Shown here one piece after another: positions 1-5,649 of a DNA stretch of 6,759 bases. How positions within the stretch are numbered: the stretch's first letter is position 1; each line of letters starts with the position of its first letter. The DNA is from Burkholderiales bacterium (GTDB lineage Bacteria; Pseudomonadota; Gammaproteobacteria; Burkholderiales; SG8-39): positions 1 to 6,759 of the forward strand of contig SXNB01000014.1 in NCBI GenBank assembly GCA_005777205.1, in the 5' to 3' direction. Both the position numbers and the translations under genes were made by a program. Under the pieces are notes generated by a model, which saw only the letters and a program-made list of their open reading frames with translations, had not been told where the DNA came from and did not search any database.

Positions 1-274
1 CATCTGGGTCTCGCCGGCGGAGGTGGAGGCGGCGCTGGTGTCGCACGAGGCGGTGCTCGAGGCCGCGGTGATTGGGCACGAGGACGAGCAGAAGCTGGTC
101 AAGCCCAAGGCTTTCGTGGTGCTCAAGCCGGGCAAGCAGGCCTCGGTGGAGGACCTGCAGTCCTACGTGAAATCGAAGCTGGCCCCCTACAAGTACCCGC
201 GCTGGATCGAGTTCGCGGCAGAACTGCCCAAGACGGCCACTGGCAAGATCCAGCGCTTTAAGCTCCGCCGCTAG
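1..274 (+). CDS. Aromatic acid:CoA ligase (4-hydroxybenzoate- or benzoate-CoA ligase type), C-terminal end only
   Basis: This is the last 91 codons of a gene that begins left of the window; the reading frame runs from base 2 to the TAG at 272-274. The encoded segment starts IWVSPAEVEAALVSHEAVLE and contains the ending PKTATGKIQRFKLRR. These are the C-terminal lid domain of the ANL (AMP-forming acyl-CoA synthetase) superfamily; the lysine in the GKIQR motif is the one that catalyses adenylate formation. The PKTATGKIQRFKLR ending is typical of benzoate- and 4-hydroxybenzoate-CoA ligases, which activate the acid with ATP and CoA in the cytoplasm. A complete 4-hydroxybenzoyl-CoA reductase operon lies 585 bases downstream on the same strand, so 4-hydroxybenzoate is the likeliest substrate. 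This is inference, because the substrate-binding part is outside the window. A palindrome begins 10 bases after the stop. Confidence 0.88.
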   Translation, partial: IWVSPAEVEAALVSHEAVLEAAVIGHEDEQKLVKPKAFVVLKPGKQASVEDLQSYVKSKLAPYKYPRWIEFAAELPKTATGKIQRFKLRR

Positions 275-283
275 CCGCCCAGG

Positions 284-303
284 ATGTAATCGATCGGTTA
301 CAT
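284..303. promoter_or_regulatory. 20-bp palindrome, copy 1 (TetR-like operator candidate)
   Basis: The sequence is ATGTAATCGATCGGTTACAT. It equals its reverse complement except for one mirrored pair (positions 7 and 14). Near-identical copies lie at 5498-5517 and 5875-5894. Size and symmetry fit a TetR-family operator. The position, 10 bases past the ligase stop and before the end of a convergent broken gene, is not a normal promoter site, so it may instead be a dispersed repeat or a relic of a deleted promoter. Confidence 0.6.
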
Positions 304-305
304 CA

Positions 306-333
306 ACCGGCCCTAGGCGACGTCCAGGCCGGT
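306..333. terminator. Stem-loop between convergent gene ends, possible terminator
   Basis: ACCGGCC at 306-312 pairs perfectly with GGCCGGT at 327-333 across a 14-base loop. It sits between the ligase stop (274) and the stop of the convergent broken gene (336). No T-run follows on either strand, so an intrinsic terminator is only a possibility. Confidence 0.3.
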
Positions 334-335
334 CA

Positions 336-632
336 TCAATAGTAGATTTCGGCGAATACGATATGGCCTTCCTTCGCCGGCCAGGTGCGCACGACGATGC
401 GTTCGCTGTCGAACTCGGTCGCCAAGTCGCGCGGCCAGCTGTTGGACTCGAAGCGCTAGGCGGTGGCGTGCCAGAGCGCGGCGGTGTCGCCGTTGCCGTG
501 CACGAGGGTGACCGGAGTCTGGGCCGCGGGCGCGAAGGCGCGCAGGACTGGCTCCAACTCGGCGCAGGCGGCGAGCATCACTGGCGTGAGCGCTTCAAGG
601 GTGATTCGAGCCATGTTGTTAATCATCCGCAT
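336..632 (-). pseudogene. Small unrecognised gene split by an in-frame amber codon
   Basis: On the minus strand a frame of about 98 codons runs from an ATG at 632 to a TGA at 336-338. It is interrupted once, by a TAG at 456-458. The first part (58 codons, ending HGNGDTAALWHATA) and the second part (40 codons, beginning RFESNSWPRDLATEFDSERI and ending HIVFAEIYY) are in the same frame. Both use mostly G or C in the third codon position, as the intact genes here do. The start at 632 has GAAGG about five bases upstream; ATGs at 626 and 614 are alternatives. One base change (for example CAG to TAG) would explain the break; a sequencing error or amber readthrough is also possible. I do not recognise the family. 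No membrane segment or signal peptide is apparent. It is divergent from hcrCAB and convergent with the ligase. Confidence 0.55.
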
Positions 633-789
633 CGCCTTCAGGTTTCGCGACGGAAGCGGGAGCATAACGGAATTGACGGGACCCCCGATCTTGCGGAATT
701 CCAGCACGAGTATGAGCCGGCCGAGCGCCCGATTCATGGTCTCCAAGCCGACGCGGTGGCAGACGGTGACAGCCGGCCGCCGTACCTGG

Positions 790-819
790 TTGGTTGAAAG
801 GGCGCCGGTGTAGTAAAGT
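790..819 (+). promoter_or_regulatory. Tentative sigma-70-like promoter of hcrCAB
   Basis: TTGGTT at 790-795 and TAAAGT at 814-819 are separated by 18 bases and lie just before the dyad at 823-845. The match to consensus is moderate and other pairings exist. The rest of the 633-822 stretch holds no gene I can support; the open frames crossing it are not protein-like. Confidence 0.25.
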
Positions 820-822
820 GCG

Positions 823-845
823 ATTTGTTTGGGGTCCCAACAAAT
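823..845. promoter_or_regulatory. Dyad upstream of hcrC, probable operator of the hcr operon
   Basis: ATTTGTT at 823-829 and AACAAAT at 839-845 are perfect inverted repeats around a nine-base centre that itself contains GG and CC in symmetric positions. The dyad ends 13 bases before the hcrC start codon and lies where transcription would begin, fitting a repressor site or a leader structure. It is not the standard FNR/CRP half-site (TTGAT/ATCAA), so I cannot name the regulator. Confidence 0.5.
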
Positions 846-848
846 AAC

Positions 849-854
849 GGAGAG
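849..854 (+). promoter_or_regulatory. Ribosome binding site deciding the hcrC start
   Basis: GGAGAG ends four bases before the ATG at 859-861. The frame stays open upstream to a TTG at 829, but that codon lies inside the dyad and has no purine-rich site, so ATG 859 is preferred. Confidence 0.7.
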
Positions 855-858
855 AGCG

Positions 859-1353
859 ATGGCAGCCATTCCGGAACGCGTGCACCTGACAATGCAGGTC
901 AACGGCGAGGCCGCCCCGGTCTCGTCCGCGCCCTACAAGACGCTGCTCGAAGTCCTGCGTGAGGACCTCGGCCTCACCGGCACCAAGCACGGCTGCGAAC
1001 TGGGCGAGTGCGGCGCGTGCACCGTGCTGGTTGACGGCCAACCGGTGCTCTCGTGCCTGGCGCTCGCACTGGAGTGTGGCGGCCGCGCGATCGAGACCAT
1101 CGAGGGCGTGCAGCGCGGACCCGATCTGCACCCGCTGCAAGCGGCCTTCGCCGACTGCGGCGGCTCGCAGTGCGGCTACTGCACCCCGGGCGTGATCATG
1201 ACCGCCAAGGCGCTGTTGGCGCGCAATCCGGCGCCGACCCGCGACCAGATCCGCGAGGCGACCGCGGGCAACCTGTGCCGCTGCACCGGCTACCAGCAAA
1301 TCACCGAGGCCATTGAGTCCGCCGCTACTATGCTGCGCGGGGAGCGGCCATGA
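859..1353 (+). CDS. hcrC: 4-hydroxybenzoyl-CoA reductase, [2Fe-2S] small (gamma) subunit
   Basis: The 164-residue product matches the usual length (about 160) of the small iron-sulfur subunit of xanthine oxidase family enzymes. An N-terminal plant-ferredoxin fold carries the first [2Fe-2S] cluster on C46, C51, C54 and C66 (motif CELGECGACTVLVDGQ). An alpha-helical domain carries the second on C105, C108, C140 and C142 (motifs QCGYCTPG and CRCTG). Q104, just before C105, is the residue that contacts the molybdopterin cytosine dinucleotide in this family. The subunit passes electrons from the FAD/[4Fe-4S] subunit HcrB to the molybdenum centre in HcrA. There is no signal peptide, as expected for a cytoplasmic enzyme. 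Its TGA overlaps the hcrA start codon (ATGA at 1350-1353), implying translational coupling. The fold alone would fit any family member; the specific call rests on hcrB and hcrA beside it. Confidence 0.93.
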   Translation: MAAIPERVHLTMQVNGEAAPVSSAPYKTLLEVLREDLGLTGTKHGCELGECGACTVLVDGQPVLSCLALALECGGRAIETIEGVQRGPDLHPLQAAFADCGGSQCGYCTPGVIMTAKALLARNPAPTRDQIREATAGNLCRCTGYQQITEAIESAATMLRGERP

Positions 1354-3806
1354 ACGAGACGAAAAAGCGGCTCGACGTCATCGGCATGCCGCGCCGCCGG
1401 GTGGACGCTCGCTCTAAGGTGACTGGGCAACTGCGCTTCGCCGACGACCTGGCCCTGCCGCGCATGCTGCACGCCAAGCTGCTGCGTTCTCCGCACCCGC
1501 ACGCGATCGTGGAAGCCGTGGACGCGGAGAAGGCGCGCCAGCACCCGAGCGTGAAGCTGGTGCTGACCGGACAGGATTTCCCGGTGCCCTTCGGCATCAT
1601 GCCGGTGTCGGTGGACGAGTACCCGCTCGCGCGCGAGCGGGTGCGCTACGTTGGCGACCCGGTCGCCGCGGTAATCGCCGTGGATGAGCAGGCCGCGGTC
1701 GAGGCACTGGCCCTGATCGAGGTCCGCTACCAGGTGTTGCGCCCGGTGAGCGGTCCGCAGGACGGCCTGGAGCACCCCGAGCCCCGCATCCACGACTACG
1801 GCGAGCAGGGCAACATCCACCGCAACCAGGCCTACGAATTCGGCGATGTGGACGAGGCACTGCGGAACGCCGATTTCGTCGCTGAGGATTTGTTCTTCTA
1901 CGAGGGCAACACCCACCTGCCCATGGAGCAGCAGGCCTCGCTCGCCTTCCTCGACCAGGACGGCAAGCTGCAGATCTCGTCCTCGACGCAGAACCCGCAC
2001 TACCTGCATCGGCAACTGGCGCGCGTGCTGCAGGTGCCTGAGTCGCGCATCCGCGTCATCGCCACGCCCAACGGCGGCGGCTTCGGCGGCAAGTGCGATC
2101 CCGGCGGCCACGAGTTCGTGGTCTGCAAGGCCGCGCTGGTGCTCGGCCGCCCAGTGAAAATCGGTCTCACGCGTGAAGAGGTGTTCTACGTCCACCGCGG
2201 CCGGCACCCGGTGCTGCTGAAGATGAAGACCGGGGTGACCAAGGAGGGCAAGCTCACCGGCATGCACCTGCAGACGCTGCTCGATGGCGGAGGCTACGGT
2301 TCGCACGGCCCGGCCAGTACCTTCTACACCGGCGTGCTGACGCCGGTGACCTACCACTACCCGCGCTTCAAGTTCGAGGCCTGCCGGGTGTTTACCAACA
2401 AGCCCGCGTGCGGCCCCAAGCGCGGACACGGCACACCGCAGCCGCGCTTCGGCCAGGAAGTGCAGTTGGACAAGATCGCCGAGCGGCTCGGTATGGATCC
2501 GCTGGAGCTGCGGCTGAAGAACCTGACCAAGGCCGGCGACCTGACCGCGAGCTGGCTTCGCGTCGGCTCCACGGGCCTCGAGGACTGCCTGCGCAAAGTC
2601 GGGGAAATGTCCAGCTGGAAGGCGCAGCACGGCAAGCTCGAGAAAGGTCGGGGGGTTGGCCTCGCCTGCAGCACCTACATGTCCGGTGCCGGCGTGGCGA
2701 TCTACTGGAACAAAATGCCGCACTCAGGCGTGCAGGTGCTGCTGGACCGCTCCGGCACCGTGGTGGTCTACTGCGGCGCCACCGAGATCGGCCAGGGCTC
2801 GGACGACGTGCTGGCCGCGATCGTCGCCGAGACGCTCGGCGTGGACACCGGCTCGGTGCGCGTCGTCAGCGGCGACACCGGCATCACGCCGGTGGACCTG
2901 GGTTCCTATTCCAGCCGCGTCACCATCATGGCGGGCAACGCGGCGGTGCAAGCCGCCGAGCGCCTGCGCGCCAGCCTGGCCGCTGCGGTGTGCGAGACGC
3001 TGGGCACGCTGCCCGACCGCGTGGTGTTCTCGCAGGGCAAGGTGTTCGCTGCGGACAACGCTGGCGCCGGGATGAGTTTCGTCGAGGCGGTGACCATGGC
3101 CGAGGCCCAATTAGGTACCCTTTCCGCGGTCGGCTCCTATTCGCCGCCCAAGCCCCCGGGACGTTACAAGGGCGCGGGGGTGGGGCCGTCTCCTGCATAC
3201 AGTTTCAGCGCCTGCGTGGTCGAGGCTGAGGTGGACGAGCGCACCGGGTGGATCCACGTGCCGAAGATCTGGATCGCGCATGACATCGGGCGGGCACTGA
3301 ACCCGGTGCTGGCACGCGGGCAGGTGATCGGCGGCGTGTACATGGGTTTGTCCGAGGCGATGATGGAGGAGCAATCGTTCCGCCGGTTGCCGGAAAAACT
3401 TTCGGGCGCGCTGGTGCACCGGGCCCCTTCCATGCTCGACTACAAAAGCCTGACCGCACTGGACATGCCGGAGGTCGAGGTCGCCCTCATCGAGGACCCC
3501 GACCCGAACTGTCCCTATGGCGCCAAGGAAGTCGGGCAGGGCCCGCTGCTACCGGTGATGCCGGCGCTGGCGAACGCCATCTTCGACGCCGTGGGCGTGC
3601 GCGTCGACGAAATTCCAGTCACGCCGGACAAGGTGTTGCGCGCGCTGGAAGCGAAGGCCGCCGGCAAGGCGGCGCGCGTCGGACCGGAATCCTACCCGTC
3701 CGTGCCCTATCCGGAACCCATTTTCGTGCTGCCGCCCTGGGAAGGCGGCGACGGCAACGAGTCGCGCAAGGGAGGCGAGAAGCGTGCTGCGGCTGCCATG
3801 GTTTGA
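1350..3806 (+). CDS. hcrA: 4-hydroxybenzoyl-CoA reductase, molybdenum-binding large (alpha) subunit
   Basis: The 818-residue product is the catalytic subunit that binds molybdopterin cytosine dinucleotide and reductively removes the para hydroxyl of 4-hydroxybenzoyl-CoA, giving benzoyl-CoA. Visible family motifs are GGGFGGK (residues 242-248), CGPKRGHGT (354-362, in place of the FRGFG-type loop of xanthine dehydrogenases), EIGQGSDD (479-486, cofactor binding) and GAKEVGQGP, whose E727 aligns with the invariant active-site glutamate. The ATG at 1350 has GGGGAG five bases upstream and overlaps the hcrC stop. The protein is about 45-50 residues longer than the Thauera protein as I recall it. The excess is a C-terminal proline-rich tail (SYPSVPYPEPIFVLPPWEGG and following) whose last 23 coding bases overlap hcrB. 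An uncharacterised relative with another aryl-CoA substrate cannot be excluded. Confidence 0.93.
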   Translation: MNETKKRLDVIGMPRRRVDARSKVTGQLRFADDLALPRMLHAKLLRSPHPHAIVEAVDAEKARQHPSVKLVLTGQDFPVPFGIMPVSVDEYPLARERVRYVGDPVAAVIAVDEQAAVEALALIEVRYQVLRPVSGPQDGLEHPEPRIHDYGEQGNIHRNQAYEFGDVDEALRNADFVAEDLFFYEGNTHLPMEQQASLAFLDQDGKLQISSSTQNPHYLHRQLARVLQVPESRIRVIATPNGGGFGGKCDPGGHEFVVCKAALVLGRPVKIGLTREEVFYVHRGRHPVLLKMKTGVTKEGKLTGMHLQTLLDGGGYGSHGPASTFYTGVLTPVTYHYPRFKFEACRVFTNKPACGPKRGHGTPQPRFGQEVQLDKIAERLGMDPLELRLKNLTKAGDLTASWLRVGSTGLEDCLRKVGEMSSWKAQHGKLEKGRGVGLACSTYMSGAGVAIYWNKMPHSGVQVLLDRSGTVVVYCGATEIGQGSDDVLAAIVAETLGVDTGSVRVVSGDTGITPVDLGSYSSRVTIMAGNAAVQAAERLRASLAAAVCETLGTLPDRVVFSQGKVFAADNAGAGMSFVEAVTMAEAQLGTLSAVGSYSPPKPPGRYKGAGVGPSPAYSFSACVVEAEVDERTGWIHVPKIWIAHDIGRALNPVLARGQVIGGVYMGLSEAMMEEQSFRRLPEKLSGALVHRAPSMLDYKSLTALDMPEVEVALIEDPDPNCPYGAKEVGQGPLLPVMPALANAIFDAVGVRVDEIPVTPDKVLRALEAKAAGKAARVGPESYPSVPYPEPIFVLPPWEGGDGNESRKGGEKRAAAAMV

Positions 3807-4779
3807 GTATCGCGCCCCGAGCACGCTCGCGGAGGCGGTGAAGATCCTTGCGGGCGAGGGCCCGCAGGCCATGCTCGTCGCCGGCGGCACGGACCTCTTG
3901 CCCAACATGAAACGGCGCCACCAGTCGCCGAAGGTGCTGGTGTCGCTCAAGGGTATCGCGGAACTGCGCAAGCTGAACGGCGGCTACGGTGCCGGGCTCA
4001 CGCTGGCCGAGGTCGTGGCGCATGCGGCTACGCCAAGCGCTTTGCGTCAGGCGGCCGCCCAGGTGGCCACGGCGCAGATTCGCAACATGGGGACGCTGGG
4101 CGGCAATCTGTGCCTGGACACGCGCTGCACTTACTACAACCAGACCGAGGAATGGCGCAAGGCCATCGACTACTGCCTGAAGAAGGACGGCAGCGTGTGT
4201 TGGGTGGCGACCGCCAGCAAACGCTGCGTGGCGGTGTCCTCGACCGACACCGCGCCGGCGCTGATCACGCTGGATGCGAAGGTGAAGCTGGTGGGACCAG
4301 CGGGTGAACGGGAGATCCCGGTCGAGGCGCTGTATCAGAACGATGGCATCGACTACCTGTCGCGCAAGCCGGACGAGGTCCTGAGCGCAGTCGTCATCCC
4401 GAGCGGCTGGAGGAGCACCTACTGGAAATTGCGCCGGCGCGGCTCGTTCGACTTCCCGCTCCTCGGCGTCGCCGCCGCGCTGAAGATGGACGGCGACGTG
4501 GTTACCGACGCGCGCATCGCCCTGGGGGCAGTCGCCTCGCGGCCGTTCCGGGTCGACAAGGCGGGCCACTTCCTGAAGGGCAAGCGGCTCACCGACGAGG
4601 TCATCGCCGAGGCTGCGACGCTGGTGGCCAACCGTGCGAAACCGATGGACAACACGGATATGGACCTCTACTGGCGCAAGGAAGTGGCCGACGATTTCGC
4701 CGGCTATGCGCTGAAGGAATTGCGCGGCGACGATATGCGTGCAGTGAGGATCAGGACCGCGCGCTACTTGCCGGGTTAG
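3784..4779 (+). CDS. hcrB: 4-hydroxybenzoyl-CoA reductase, FAD and [4Fe-4S] medium (beta) subunit
   Basis: The 331-residue product is the flavin subunit, which takes electrons from a low-potential ferredoxin and passes them to HcrC. FAD-binding segments of the family are visible: VAGGTDLLPN (residues 32-41) and NMGTLGGNLC (101-110). An insertion carries C115, C131, C139 and C148, with spacings of 16, 8 and 9 residues. This matches the [4Fe-4S] insertion that distinguishes 4-hydroxybenzoyl-CoA reductase from xanthine dehydrogenase and CO dehydrogenase medium subunits, and it is the best evidence for the operon's function. The start is GTG at 3784, with GGAGG at 3771-3775 eight bases upstream. 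An ATG in another frame within the overlap with hcrA was discarded. The last 17 bases of sense sequence before the final codon recur at 5566-5582. The convergent peptidase gene ends 17 bases downstream. Confidence 0.94.
   Translation: MLRLPWFEYRAPSTLAEAVKILAGEGPQAMLVAGGTDLLPNMKRRHQSPKVLVSLKGIAELRKLNGGYGAGLTLAEVVAHAATPSALRQAAAQVATAQIRNMGTLGGNLCLDTRCTYYNQTEEWRKAIDYCLKKDGSVCWVATASKRCVAVSSTDTAPALITLDAKVKLVGPAGEREIPVEALYQNDGIDYLSRKPDEVLSAVVIPSGWRSTYWKLRRRGSFDFPLLGVAAALKMDGDVVTDARIALGAVASRPFRVDKAGHFLKGKRLTDEVIAEAATLVANRAKPMDNTDMDLYWRKEVADDFAGYALKELRGDDMRAVRIRTARYLPG
4759..4775 (+). repeat. 17-bp direct repeat, left copy, in the hcrB 3' end
   Basis: GCGCGCTACTTGCCGGG is identical to 5566-5582, 807 bases away and in the same orientation. 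In both places a stop codon follows in the same frame (GGTTAG here, GGGTAG there), so both copies encode ARYLPG-stop. A 17-base exact match between two chosen places is not expected by chance in a window this size. Confidence 0.75.
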
Positions 4780-4783
4780 AGCG

Positions 4784-4800
4784 TGTGCCGATCAAGTTAG
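4784..4800. repeat. Possible decayed copy of the 20-bp palindrome
   Basis: TGTGCCGATCAAGTTAG shares the core GCCGATCA and the flanking TGT and GTTA with the copy at 5498-5517, but needs one deletion and one insertion to align. It lies across the hcrB/peptidase convergent junction. The likeness is suggestive only. Confidence 0.25.
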
Positions 4801-5429
4801 CTTGTGTTCTGGGGCGCAGGACTGACCAGAACGCCCCGTCCCGCGAAAAACTCGGCAAACACCTTCACCGCGAGCCTTGCATTCTGCTGGGTCGCTGGGT
4901 CGTGACCTGAGGGATTGTGGAAGGTCAGGTTCCCTGACGACGCGTTCGTTACCAGCACGAGATGACCACCCCGTTTGGGTGGGGGTGGCTTCTGCAACCG
5001 GATGGAAGGGTGCACGGATGCCAGGAACAGCGAGCCGGGCACCCAGGTCCCGGCCAGGTCCCTGGCGGCGACATCGGTAACAACCTCGGCGGCGATGCCG
5101 AACCGGCTGCTCAGCATCTGGACGAATGGGGCGTAGATCATCCCGTGGATGGTTCCGTCCTTGATCACATAGGCGCCAAACTTCAGGGCCATCCTTGCAA
5201 GATCAAGGGTTGGGTGAACGATCCCGGTTCTTGTGGCCAGGATCATCTTGAGACACGCCATTCCACAAATGTGATTCGCCCATTCAGCGTATTCGTGCGG
5301 CGACGTTGCGCCAGAATTCCGCCATAACGGATCGTCCACAAGACGCATTTCCCTTGCAATGATTCTGCCCGCAGCATCCGCCGACTCCCACTGGCAGAAG
5401 TACGGAACGTGTGGAGCAGGGGTGGACAT
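4797..5429 (-). CDS. Stand-alone C39-like cysteine peptidase family protein
   Basis: The 210-residue product has the layout of the peptidase C39-like papain fold. It begins VPYFCQWES with Q13 as a probable oxyanion glutamine, then HICGMACLKMIL with C55 as the probable nucleophile, GGHLVLVT with H156, and FHNPSGH with N172 as the probable third catalytic residue. Spacing and length fit free-standing C39_2-type proteins, not the peptidase domain of a bacteriocin ABC exporter: there are no membrane segments, ATPase domain or signal peptide. Substrate and role are unknown, and no peptide precursor with a double-glycine leader is visible nearby. The ATG at 5429 starts the conserved VPYF region; its ribosome site is weak. 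The gene converges on hcrB and has two palindromes upstream (5477-5496 and 5498-5517). It has no known link to aromatic degradation and looks like an insertion. Confidence 0.8.
   Translation of the reverse strand: MSTPAPHVPYFCQWESADAAGRIIAREMRLVDDPLWRNSGATSPHEYAEWANHICGMACLKMILATRTGIVHPTLDLARMALKFGAYVIKDGTIHGMIYAPFVQMLSSRFGIAAEVVTDVAARDLAGTWVPGSLFLASVHPSIRLQKPPPPKRGGHLVLVTNASSGNLTFHNPSGHDPATQQNARLAVKVFAEFFAGRGVLVSPAPQNTS
4806..4832. terminator. Stem-loop at the peptidase 3' end, possible terminator for hcrCAB
   Basis: GTTCTGG (4806-4812) pairs perfectly with CCAGAAC (4826-4832) over a 13-base loop, 27 bases after the hcrB stop. It overlaps the end of the peptidase gene and has no T-run. Overlapping GGGGCG and CGCCCC stretches allow a competing fold. 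Confidence 0.25.
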
Positions 5430-5476
5430 GGGGAGTCTGACGTTGATGAGGGTAGGCAGGAGGGCTGGGCGCGGTG

Positions 5477-5496
5477 TGCAATCTATCCTAATTGCA
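5477..5496. promoter_or_regulatory. Second dyad upstream of the peptidase gene
   Basis: TGCAAT (5477-5482) and ATTGCA (5491-5496) are perfect inverted repeats around eight bases. The dyad lies one base from palindrome copy 2 and about 50 bases upstream of the peptidase start. On the minus strand the centre reads TAGGATAG, which could hold a -10 element, but no good -35 was found. Confidence 0.35.
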
Positions 5497-5497
5497 G

Positions 5498-5517
5498 ATG
5501 TAGCCGATCAGTTACAT
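5498..5517. promoter_or_regulatory. 20-bp palindrome, copy 2, upstream of the peptidase gene
   Basis: ATGTAGCCGATCAGTTACAT is symmetric except for two mirrored pairs and differs from copy 1 at three positions, keeping ATGTA, CGATC, GTTACAT. Among the three copies it is the only one in a clear promoter position, about 70 bases upstream of the minus-strand start at 5429. This makes the peptidase gene the best candidate target of a TetR-like repressor. Confidence 0.6.
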
Positions 5518-5565
5518 AAAGGCCGCTGCCGGACGCGCTTGCTGCTGCGCTGAAGGGCGAGGGCG

Positions 5566-5582
5566 GCGCGCTACTTGCCGGG
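5566..5582 (+). repeat. 17-bp direct repeat, right copy, an hcrB-like 3' tail
   Basis: GCGCGCTACTTGCCGGG repeats 4759-4775 exactly and is followed by GTAG, so it too reads ARYLPG-stop. Upstream the frame closes at a TGA (5551-5553) and similarity to hcrB fades at once. Only the gene's extreme end is duplicated. Confidence 0.75.
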
Positions 5583-5586
5583 GTAG

Positions 5587-5649
5587 CTAGGCGGCCTCCG
5601 CGTGCAGTTTGACGCCAAGGGCCTTTGCGACCTTCACTGCGTCGCGCTC
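5587..5649 (-). pseudogene. C-terminal tail of an unrecognised gene
   Basis: On the minus strand 20 codons read ERDAVKVAKALGVKLHAEAA followed by TAG (5587-5589). Codon use matches the GC-rich genes here (GTC, AAG, GCC, GTG), and the residues suggest an amphipathic helix at a protein C-terminus. A TGA at 5650-5652 closes the frame upstream, and the sequence there changes to an AT-richer character, so the rest of the gene appears lost. Its stop directly abuts the stop of the hcrB-like tail on the other strand (TAGCTA at 5584-5589). The family cannot be named from so short a piece. Confidence 0.4.

Larger units (their letters stand above)
4759..5582. other. Possible inserted cassette: C39-like peptidase gene between 17-bp direct repeats
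   Basis: The direct repeats at 4759-4775 and 5566-5582 enclose exactly one complete gene (4797-5429, minus) plus its upstream palindromes. The right repeat regenerates an hcrB-like ending directly abutting the stop of a minus-strand gene tail. This is what would be left if a segment had been inserted at the 3' end of hcrB, which formerly faced that other gene. No integrase or transposase is present, so the mechanism is unknown. A duplication by recombination would look the same. Confidence 0.35.

Noticed and set aside
363..813. Two overlapping plus-strand frames in the gap before hcrC
   Set aside because: They lie opposite the better coding pattern of the minus-strand broken gene, lack ribosome sites and show no protein-like motif.
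829..858. TTG start for hcrC at 829
   Set aside because: It lies inside the upstream dyad with no ribosome site; ATG 859 has GGAGAG four bases upstream and gives the family's usual length.
619..1299. Open minus-strand frame of 226 codons across the hcrC region
   Set aside because: It is antisense to hcrC, whose eight cluster cysteines are intact; the composition is low-complexity shadow sequence.
1290..2723. Open frame of 477 codons on the minus strand antisense to hcrA
   Set aside because: Its residues are those of a high-GC shadow frame (His, Arg, Ala, Val rich, no motif), and the plus strand encodes an intact HcrA with all family motifs.
3784..4779. Calling the operon xanthine dehydrogenase or aerobic CO dehydrogenase
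   Set aside because: The four-cysteine [4Fe-4S] insertion in the flavin subunit and the CGPKRGHGT loop in the large subunit fit 4-hydroxybenzoyl-CoA reductase, and an aromatic CoA ligase lies upstream.
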